DNA of 64,000 nucleotides. Origin: Siphonodentalium dalli. Its lineage: Eukaryota; Mollusca; Scaphopoda; Gadilida; Siphonodentaliidae. Location of the stretch: NCBI GenBank assembly GCA_032622095.1, contig CP136067.1:93236707-93300706 (forward strand), given 5' to 3'. Shown in pieces: positions 43,001 to 55,000 of the stretch. Position 1 is the stretch's first letter, and every line of letters starts with the position of its first letter. The notes below the pieces were generated by a model. That model saw only the letters and a list, made by a program, of their open reading frames with translations, made no database searches and was not told where the DNA came from. Position numbers and translations under genes: made by a program.

Positions 43001-46000
43001 TTAAGGTGTCCAATTCGATTCCAATATCCTCCAATCAGAAAAAAATGAGAGACATAATACGCAGTGCCGCGACTAAGAGACACGAAGACAAGAGGCGATA
43101 ACTCTATAATGTACTTTAATCCTGAATACACACGAGCAAACAATGCATAGACAATATTTTTCTCCTCGATTGAGAGGCCAGCACTAAGTAATGGTTAGAG
43201 CACAAGAATTGTTCTTCACCAGAATCAATCGAGTCGGAGACGAGTTTTATTCTGGTAAAGCACAATTCGCATGCTCTGACCGACTTAGAGCACAATTGAT
43301 CGGACGAGAACACATAAGTAGTGTATAAGTAGAATCTTTCCGTATACTTGATAGAAGGAGAGGTATAGTAAGACATATTAATAACTATTTCTAGGCAGAT
43401 GGTATAGTAAGCAAACTATTTCTAGGCAGATGGTATAGTAAGCAAACTATTTCTAGGCAGATGGTATAGTAAGCAAACTATTTCTAGGCAGATGATATAG
43501 TCAGGCTAACTAGTAACTATTTGAAGGATTAGTACGCACGATTGAATACATGTATTATTATGTAATATAGTTATGATAGGTTAGTAAAATAATAGTCCTA
43601 AATGAGATGAATTATTCGCTAGTGAATAACCTCGTGCATGTAAAAACCACAAGGCTAAAACACATGGAATATTTGTTAGTGTCGGAACTTTTTCTTCTTT
43701 ATTGTAGATTTGTAGGTAACACTATTCGATCTCATAAAACTCGATATTACAGAGTCTCGAAGAAAACGAAATGTGGAACCCTTCACACTTTAGTTCCTTT
43801 AATGAATATTAATAATATATATCATAAACAAACACAATTATATCAATATTTTGATCAATATATATTAAATACAAAATATCATAAAATAAACATAATCAAA
43901 TCAATCTTTTTTAAGATATGGACAGTCTGGTCTTAAATGATCTCCGTTACATTCATAACATCTAACACGAGTCTTTTTTAATTTATCAGCTGAATTCAAT
44001 TTAGATATCCTATACAAAATTTTAGCATTTTTATCAGCTAATATTGAAATTTGTTGTCCTATCTCTTCTATATCAGCCAAATTATCTAAAAGTTTTCTTT
44101 TTAAACTCCCTCTGTTCTTTCCTTTCTGAGAAACTTCGAAGTCACTGTCAGAAGACATTTTGATTTAAAAAATATTATAAAAAAAGCATTTCATTTATAG
44201 AAAAAAATCTAAATATCGAACAACACGGGTAGATGTTGTTTACACCTATTATAAACGTAAGTATCATTATGAAAACCGGGTTTATTTATTTACAAGTATG
44301 ATACAAATAATATAATACGAAATAACCACACAAAAAAGAAGATATATGTTGAATATAATTTGTACTATAATACAATCTACCATATTTAGCTAACATAATT
44401 TTCAACTGCTCAGATGGAGGTAATCCGATAGGATCAAAATATATTATAAAATTATCATCCCGTTTCCATATACATATCCAATGTTCACCATCTAACCAAG
44501 ATGGGTCAGTATTACAAATTAAACCTCTGTTCGGCTTAATAGTATCAGGTAATTCGTCCAAAGCATAAACGCCTAATATCATAGAATTCAAAACTGAGTC
44601 TGATTTTAATGCATCAGATATAATGTTAAAATATTCCACCTGTGTAAACGCTACGTTCCCCGCTAATTTCTATAGAACTATCATATTCGGCGTATACTAT
44701 TACATTTACTGTATCTGGTAAAGCTGTTGAAAATTTGGCGCTTAACCGTGCACTACCTCGCTGTTTTGGGTGCCAAACTAAACTATCTGCATTATGATCA
44801 GCAGTTAAATCAAAACCGAAAGTTGTAAAACCATTGGCATAATCAAAAAAACTAACTCTGAAAGATTGCTCGCAATATAATTTATTTATAGAATTCAAAA
44901 ATGTGTAATATGAACCTACATATAAATCATCATCGAAAGTTTGTTCGTATTTATGTCCATTCACGGTTTTACCATTAAGAGACAATTCCATTTCGTAACA
45001 ATCATAATGTTTAAAATTAAAAGGAGAAGATGTTATAGTACCATTAAATGCTGTATTATCTACTAAAAATATTAACACTCTCTTTGGAAGAAATGGATCA
45101 CCCAAAAACAAATCGTCTTTAATCAAGCTTAAAGTCCTAGGTGCTACGCTAAATGTTTTTAACGAAACTCTATCCAAAGGATATTGAGCATTGGTTCCAC
45201 TTAATAACTTTTTGCTTATTTCATTTGAAGTGACATCACTTAACTCTACGGTTCGTACAAACAATTTAGTATCTGACAGCTCAATCTTATAATCACCAGC
45301 ACTACCTTGTAAACAAAAAGTAGGCTTTGATCTATGCAGTCTAAGTTGTATGGGTACGTTTGGAATTAACAATTTTGGTTGATTAAACATGTCCAAATGT
45401 AGTTTACCGCATAATTGAAATTCTTTTGCATTATTACCGTCTTTAATTATTCCAACTAACTGCCTACCTCTGGGAATGTCTCCCGGTGCATTATCCAAAG
45501 TCCCACCTTTCTGAGGTATAAATAAAGTTGTTCTCTCTAATTGATTTTCTCTTGTAGAACATAAGAAAGTTTCTATGTAAGATCTATAAGCATAATATCG
45601 ACCAATTCCACATTCTACACCGTTTAATAATAAATCAGCTCTCTCGAATAAAGAATGAAGAAAATTATTTACTGGAAAAGCGTGCTGGTCGCCTGCAAAT
45701 GCCGTATCGTCAGTTTTCGATATTTTAACGTCGGTTTGCAAATAACTTTCCGAAAGATCAACATAATGTGCAGATGGGGACTCTAAAAAGAACTCTAGTA
45801 CGTTACTATTTGAATAATTTGAATTCGATGGATGTTTCTCTGTAAATGAACTGTCTGTTATAGTTACCACAGTAGGTGGAATTTCAAAAACATCCACCTC
45901 ACTCTTAGAAACTGGACAGCTGTTGGGATTCATTTATTAAAAAATATCACGTTTTGTTTTTCGTCTCTTCCTACGTCTTTTTGAAGGAATATCCGAATAT

Positions 46001-49000
46001 TCTTGTAATTTACGTCTTTTTGATGGAATATCCGAATTATATTGTAATTTACGTTTAGGCCGTAAAAGATCTAAAGCTGCTTCTTTACCCCGATTTCGAA
46101 TAGATTCTGATAAATTTTGCCCACTCAATATATCGCTACCAACATTAGTGGCTGTTTCTAAACCTTTTGTTAAAAGAGATTTTCCCAGATTTTTTGCAAT
46201 TGGCGCAATTGATCTGGCTAATTTGCCAAAAATAGAACCAAGTCCGTAACCTCTCTGATACCTATCTCCTATAAAAATAGGAATAGGACTATTCGCCATA
46301 ACTTTAAATAATGAAACATCTATTTATATACATATATATTTAATATCAATCCTTATCCAATCAAAATGCGTTTAAATAATAAAACTAGAACAGTTTTACC
46401 ATAATCCGTCCAAGGAGGTGGCAAACCTGTAGAATCACGAATATATATCGAAATAGTGTCAAAATTCTTATGATGTATAGGAAAAAATTGCAAATTTGCG
46501 AATTCATAATATGTTGTTGATACAATATCATCAGAACGTGGGCATATTACTTTCAATAATTGTGAATTAGAATCGCCTACTATACTATGTGTACATATAT
46601 CTGAATAAATATAAAGAGCGTCTATATGATCCAATTGATTAGTTACAATTAAAAAACAGTCTTTGGATTTTCCACCGGTATCTTTTAATTTTAATTGATA
46701 ATTTTCACGCAAATTAAGAAAATATCCCAATTCAGAAGTCCTTGTAATTTGCAAATCCATCGCCAACGAATAACGAGACATGCTTGTATGGTTTGCCATT
46801 CTAGTGAAACAAAGGTAGTTCACGTTTCGACGTTTTCTCACCTTAATGTCAATCACTACATCCCCGATTAAATCCTCAAATATGGTTTGTGACTCTTTCG
46901 CATCGATTGAATGCAAACCTGGATCTATTAATTTATATTTTGTTTTTTTCTAATTCTGACATAAATTCAGAATCTTTGTAAAAATGCAAAATTAATTTTC
47001 GTTGAACTAATTGCATCCTTTCTATCAAATCTTCGAACGAACATTTGTCATCAAAAATAACACCATATTCAATCTTTGTAAATACACTTTTCCTCCATCT
47101 AATCGGACCTTTAACCCGAAGTTTCCTAGCAATAATACCATAATTGGGATCTCTAACAAGTGGTAAATCAGTTTCTGGCGTCAAGAAATTCATATCCACC
47201 ACTATTCCATAAACAAATGCATAAGATTGATCATCTGTGGAAAAGGTAAAATTTCTTTGTTCCAGGAGCGGGCTTTTAAATCTGGTTGGAATAATGGCTG
47301 ATGATAAACCTACATACCAATCGTCCTCCTGTAACCGAATCTCACTAGGCAAACTCACAGTATATTCGGATAGTGAATTTCTGAACAAATCACCAGAAAC
47401 GTTAGACGGCAAAGTGATCGAGAAGAGGCCCGTTTCCATGTTTACTTAATTTAGGCGACGGAGACAAAAGCCCAACAGAGCCCGACAGTAAACTAATCCA
47501 AATAGACGGTGTGTCCACGCCGTATATACTAATATTTATTATAGCAGAAACACATACTATATAAAGCAAAAATACTTGACTGATATACACAACCTGTCCT
47601 TTGGAAACTTTATTATTGAAAAAAGTCCATTTTGACGATTGTCGTTTTAATCTGAGGTCGTTATCCATTCTCTAGGAATGTACGAATCGAAACTGGCTGG
47701 ATAGCCGCTCCATCTAACTTTTATTTGATCTCCATCTCTTTCTAATACACGTTCAATTTTCCACATAGTATCAGAATCAATCGTTACAGGTGATAACTCG
47801 CTCTCATAGAATGTACCCAATATTTCCTCTGAATTGAGATCAGCTATTTTATATCTATGTGGTTTAGAACCAGGTACCAAAGACGTAATCTTAAACACTT
47901 CATAAGTATAATTGGCCAAAAACCCTTTTCAAACTTATTTTTTAATTTTACCAAGCGAACGCTCTCTCCCACTTTAAATTTTGCTTTTGTAACTGGTAAT
48001 TTATAAGTCTTCGATTCATTTCTAGCTGCAATTGCTTGCGATGTCAAACACGAGACATCTTTCGGTGGCATTTTAATCGCTCTGTGTATCTTCGAATTAT
48101 AGGAATTCACCAATTTAGGCAAAACTGTTAAATAGCGCATAGATTTAGATTTGAAGAAATATTTATACATTTTAGACTTTAAAGAGCGTTGTACTCTCTC
48201 AACCAAAGCGGCTTTCGTGTCATAATTTCCCGTAGAATATAAATGTACACCATTCTTCAGAAATTGCTTAACGTTAGCGTTGTAGAACTCGGTTCCGCGA
48301 TCAACATGTATACCGTTCGGTCGTTTACGCTGTTTAAAAATAATTTCTAAAGCCTTCATTATAGAAACACCAGTCTTGTTCTTTAATGGTTTAACAATTA
48401 AAAATCTTGAAAAGCAATCAATGCAAAACAACAGGTAGCAATAACCGTCATTTTGCTTGGATATATTTCGCACATCACTCAAATCCATCTGCCATATATT
48501 ATTTACAGAATTAGACTCTGTTCTTGACCTAGGAAATATTATTCGTTTCGGCCTGTGCAACGAGTACGAATTTTGTTTTTGTAACCAAAGTCGGACATTT
48601 TTTCTCGATATTTTATTTTTTACTTCCTTTTACAAATTATATTCAGATCCATAGGATGAACGGTGAGATGGGTCGTAATAAATCGATGATAATAGATTAT
48701 CAATTTGACGAGTCTGATGACCATTTAAAAAGCTTCTGTTTTTTGCCTTTGGAGGCATCTGCAACTGAAATCATTCCACTGTCGTTAATTTCAATTCCTG
48801 GCATTCTTTTTAAATGCGATAAAAATAACGAGCCTTTTTTCTGGTAAATTTTTGGCAAACTTTCAACTGCTAAATCTAGTTGGTTAGGTTCAGGTAAAGC
48901 GACGTCACCGGTGGGCTCTTTCGTGATTTTTACTGGAATCGGCGTTGTTTTTATAGAATTCTTAGCCATGTCATATTCGATAGACGTGGAATTAATTTTT

Positions 49001-52000
49001 CTTTTCTTAACTGACTCGGGCATATCTTTATCGTCTAATATTTGATGCATTTTTTGTCTCACATCCTCTGTTTTCAACGATTGAATAGACTGAGAATTTT
49101 GCCAGTTTGCAAAAGTCTTAAAAGGCACCAACACCATTTTTTCCATATTTTTTTCAGAAAACTTTGCCTAAAATGTCTCCTAAAACAGGAATTAAACAAG
49201 CAGCCAGTGCAGCCAAAAAACCGCCGTGTTGTAATTTTTTTTTCCTGGTTTTAACAGGATTAGACTTCTTTGACAAATGACGAATAGAACTTTTAAATGG
49301 TCTTAAATTAGCTTTAATTTTAGACGAGATTGGTACATTTCCTTTAAGCAAATTATTACAACATTCAGATATACTGTCTAATCTTGGTCTGTTTAATGCC
49401 CTCACGTCTCCAGTGCGTAACATGTTTCTCAAATATTTTGCATTTTTTCTTAATTTCACACTGGGGCCCATATCGTAGGAGTTTCACTGAGGACGTCTGA
49501 TCTCAATCGAAGGTTATCCGGACAAGTTTGGTTGAAATCCACCAGTAAATGAGAATATGGATCTGTTGTACACAATTTATATGCTTTTGATAAATTATTA
49601 ATACCACATTGGGTAGATAAGAAATTTATCTGACCACAATCTCTAGGAGATTTGAATAAAATAAAATAATTCGCGTTTAACGATAATTTTCTACATTTTC
49701 TTTCAAAAAGATTATGCGTCACGTATACCACACTACATCCTTCGTGATGTGATTTTCTAGCGAATATATCTGTTACATTATCGATCTCTTTGTCAATATG
49801 ATCCATATCATCCAATATTAATAAATCGCAATCGCACAACGATTCTGGAATTTGGTTTACTAATTCTACATTCTCAGACACCTGTTGATCACAATTAGGA
49901 GTAACATATGTTATATTTTCTGGTACTGGAGACATTAATTTTTCTTTATTTTGGATTAGACTATATATGAAGGTTGATTTACCACACGCAGATGGGCCAT
50001 TAACAATAGCACGAAATACGTCCTTAAAACATACATAACCGTACGTTTTCATTGTTGGGGTTTTTAATTCTGTTCTCACAATGGATGTCGGCAAAATTGA
50101 CAAGAGAGAATCTGATGTATACATAAAAGTGGGTAGCCATATATAATCACACGCTTTGTCGACTTGATGCTATCGCGTTACAAACCGTATCGGCAGTTTA
50201 ATGTCGCGAAACACCTATTGAATTCACATTTTACTACCTGTTGTCGACCACCGCCCATAAATATATATTGTCGACTCCGTGCTAACCCATTACAAACTGT
50301 CACCTCTGTTTAATATGGCGGAACCAATCTAAAGCCAGCTGAAATAAAAAAATTACCACATGGGGGCGCGGAAGGGCGTTGATATATCGTGTAAATTTAA
50401 GTTTGCGGTAAAAAAAAAGAAGGATTTTATCGTGTTGAACAGATAGTTCAACTATAAACATTGGTAGAGGACATGAATAGTGTTCGGGAACGATTGATCA
50501 GCGCGATAGAGTTGGACACAACACCATCATGGATTAGATGGACTGCTGTTGCAAGAAATGATCAATTTGTCGACGATAGTTTCGACGAAACATTAGATGA
50601 TGATCAATTCCATGACGCTCCTGCATGTGTAACATTGTTTTTTCTACTTTCTCATTAAAGGGAATGGAGGCCCTCAATTTTTTATTTCAGTGTGTTTTTT
50701 TTTAAATCTAGTGTTGGCATTGTGAATTATATGCGGGGAATTATTTGCTACATGTGTTTTCTTAATAATCAGGTAAGTGTAATTTCTATACGTAAACAAA
50801 ACTGTTACAGCAGTAGTAAGAATGATGCACTGCTTGATACATATAGATAATTGAAGCACTCAACATTTTATAGTCGGATCTGCGCAAATTTAGTTCATAG
50901 GCACGGAATAATTATGTTAAGTTCATCATGTTTAAAGACACGGTTGGCCTTGGCGGTGGGTATCCTGTGAAAAAAATCTCCACCCGTCATAAACCGCCAG
51001 AAACAGAAATAAGATAAAAAATGTAGATAGACTTTGTCCGTATACAAATAAGAATTATCGCATAACAGTATGTTTTGGTCATACGTTTGACGATTGTTAT
51101 GTAAACAAAAGCATAACAAATTAGTTTTCTAGGGTTTGTAATATTATGGTGGTAAACATAAAGAGCGTTATATTTGTTGGCGAATACCTGATAAGTAACG
51201 AATGAAGAACGTTTATGCCATTTGTGTGTGATTAGTCAGTAGCATTGTGCTGTCTTCTCTAACACAATCAGGCTCTTGCTTAGGTAAAATATAGTAGGTG
51301 TTTATGATAACATGCTGTTTACGCGATGGTCATGGTATATATGAACGGAACTTTATGCATTTTATTGTTTTTCTGTTTAGGAACAAATATCAATATTTTC
51401 GTCAATTAAGGCCGCACGTGCCTTTAACGTATATAGTTCATCTATAAAGACAACACCATCATGGTCCAGATGACCTGTTGTTCCATGTTTAGTCCATAAC
51501 GCAATGTAAACAAAACTGTTACAGTAAAATTTAAGATGCTGGTTTTATTTTGGTTTTATTTTCTTCGGCCACGTACATCTGTATATCTTTTTCCATTCAA
51601 CATCAATATGCAATACAAGTTCAGAAATATTGCTCTGCACACCTATTGTATGCAGATATAATTGAGTGCTCTCCACCCTATTTAACTATCCAAATTATAT
51701 TGGGGGTTCAATTGTTTTTATTAGGTAGATTTCCGTGCCGATTTAAAAATGTGCAGATAATGAACGGGGACATGCATATAAAACACACATTAACCTAGTC
51801 TAACGACATCGAGCAATTCCAGATGTAATGTTGCAACTAATTGGCTTAATATTATTGTTTGATTGATTCTGTGAGATAATTGCATACTATTGATAGCCAT
51901 ATCATTGCAAGTACATGTGCTCGTGTGTGCACATAAGCATTTTATATTCTGGTTCATCACTATACTTTACAGAAATGCGAGAAAAATAATTACTCTAAAT

Positions 52001-55000
52001 GTTTAAATTTCAAAATGGCGGCGAGTAATGAGTTTTATGCATGTGTGCAGATTCCAGTTTAAAAACGAACGACCGGGCATTGTTTTTGTCCGTCGTGTTT
52101 ACATTAAATGCTAAATTGCGTACGGATTAACCAGCATGTTTTTTTCCAACTCATGTTGCCATTATGATAAGAGCAGAATTATTTGCCATAATCAGTTAAG
52201 TGTTATCTTTATTTATTATGTAAACAAAACTGTTACAGTATTTATTTTTTTCAAAAAAAAAATAAAAAATTTGAATTGGAATGTTAATTTGTAGAAATTA
52301 GAGCGCATTTGCTAGATAAATGTAAATATACTGTTACGATATGCTTAGCCACAACGTGTAGACAATTAAGATTTTACATAAAAAAAAATTGTAAAACTAT
52401 GATTATTGTTTTTAGTTTGCATGTTTAAAGATAACTTTCCGTAGAATCTGAATTGCAACAATGTTAATTTGGATACTGTAATATACTATCTAAAATTTGT
52501 GTGTAACAGTGTAACAGTATCCGTTTTTTATAATTAAGAGTTGCATACAAACAGATAATAAACGCTCTTTAACGATAAATTTTCAACCATATTTAAGTTA
52601 AATTATTAGCTCCCTTTTAAGAATTAAGATGTGAAGAAGACCTATTTATTAACAATTCTGAGGTAAAAATTATTAAAAAACAAATTTTGCTGTAATATTG
52701 AAACACTTTTGGAGATTGAAAATTTAAAATGAAATCTTAGTGCCCTTTTAAGACATCTTGTTTATAAATAGTATAAAATAATAAAATAAATCTTATTGCC
52801 ATTTTAAGACATCTGGGTTGAACATAGTATACTATATGCAAATAAGTAAATAAATCTTAATGTCACTTTAAGACAACTGCTTTAAACTTCCTCAATATGT
52901 TTCGCTCCGATTAATGTAGAAACTTTATATAATTTATTGTTTTAAATTACATAGAACATATGTTGAACAAGATAATAATTAATTAAAAGTTATCTGAAAT
53001 CATAATATAATAAACTTATCTGACTATTGAATCCATGCTTTGATTTCCTATTTTAGCTGGCTTATATAGCATACATTGGAATGTTTACCGTAACATACCT
53101 TAAATATGCAAATTTGACAGGTGTAGTATAAGTTATTCGTTTTGTACGGTCATAGATACGCCTCGTTAACGATATTTTGACATGTGAGCAACGATGGGGT
53201 GGATATTAATGGCCTTGAACAGAGATGTATGTAAGGCTTGAATGACATTAATCATATAAACTATGCGACGACAATTACATTCAACTTGAGATAGTATGCG
53301 ACGAAAACAGGTACATGTTTTGTTGGTGTTTTTGTGTGTGACTATAGATAGATTGAGTTAATGTGTTAATGTATAAATAGAGCTCGACATGAATTCTTGA
53401 CGAATAAGAGTGGTTTATTCGACTTGTGTAGCATGACATCATTTGGTGGGGCTAAAGATAGAATGACTTTCTTTATATAAACAGATACATTCGCATAGGT
53501 GAAATTGAGAGAGTATTATACTTCGATTAATTATCTATTATTTAATGGGTAAGTAAGTCTTGTTATGTTAAACAGAGGTGGACATGAATTCTCGACGAAG
53601 ACATTATCATGTTTTGTGACTATGTTGGTAGATTATTCGACTTGGCTCGAATGACATCATTTGCTTGGGACTAAAGATAGAATGTTTTTTCCTTATATAA
53701 ACAGATACATTCGCATAGGTAAAATTGAGGCAGAATTATACTTCGATGGATTATGTGTCCTTTAATAGTTAAGTAACTCTTGTTATGTTAAAACAAAACA
53801 TTTATTTAACGTTGGTTGTGGACTTTTGATGTTTTTGTTTAGTAAAAACATGTTTTTGTTTAGAAAAAACATTTGGAATATCAGTTGATTGCGTCAACAG
53901 TCAACATTTTTTCAACAATTTAGCACTAAATTGATTAAAGTTTTATTGAATTTTCATATTATTTTATTGACATATAAAGTTTGTGCTTGAATTTTGTTGA
54001 CGAAAACATTAGTGTTTTCCTATGATTATAATATTTTTACATTTTTTTATTAAAGACAAAACATTTATTGTCTTTTACGATTATTGTGGTAATAAAAAGG
54101 GACTTTTGATGCTTGCGAGCGAAACAGACAAAGTTAACATTTAAATTGTTTTTTTTTTAAATTTGGCTTTCAATTGAGATATTTGATTAAGGATTTTGAT
54201 TTATTTTTGACGCATTATAACATATAACTTCAATTTTTTTGTTGACGAAAAAGTTACTTAAATTGTGTTTTAATTGGTTTATCGTGCTTTTACATTTAAT
54301 ATTTTATTAAAAGGGAGATTTTTTAATTTTTCAGAAATATTGAATTTGTGTTGGAACTGAAATACGTTGTCTTCATATAAACCGAAAATACTCCCGTCAT
54401 TCATAATCATTAAAGGAACCGATAATGGTTATACATTTCGATTTCTATCACTATGGAATTGTGTTTTTGAAATGTGTTGCCTATTAATCTACGGAAGAAC
54501 GTTCCTAAAAAAAGTTCAATGTGTTTAGACTTGTGGTTTTTACATGCATAGGTTTATTCGCTAACGAATATATCATTGTATCATTCATTAACATATATCA
54601 ATCGTTTAAGATCTATAATGAACTTAATAAAACAACTGTTACAATTCACAGGGGAGCTAACTCTGTTCTTTATATTCCAATTAATATTTGTATATTTAGT
54701 TTACAACTCTGATATTTTTGACTAACCTAGAAATAGTTTGCCTGAGTATAACCCATAGCATAGAAGTAGTATTTTAAGACCAACCTAGAAATAATTAGTC
54801 TGACTTTAAATAATGATTAATTTGGATACTGTTACAATTCACAGGGGAGCTAACTCTGTTCTTTATATTCGAATTAATATTTGTAGATTTAGTCAGTATA
54901 TGTTATGAAATTTTTGAATAACCTAGAAATAGCTTGTTTGAGTATAACCTATAGCCTAGAAGAAGTATTTTAACACCAACCTAGAAATAGTTAGTCTGAC

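Noticed and set aside
46935-46960. AAAAAAC slippery heptamer at the penton break as programmed -1 frameshifting
   Set aside because: The second half lies in the +1 frame, not -1, so a homopolymer indel explains it better.
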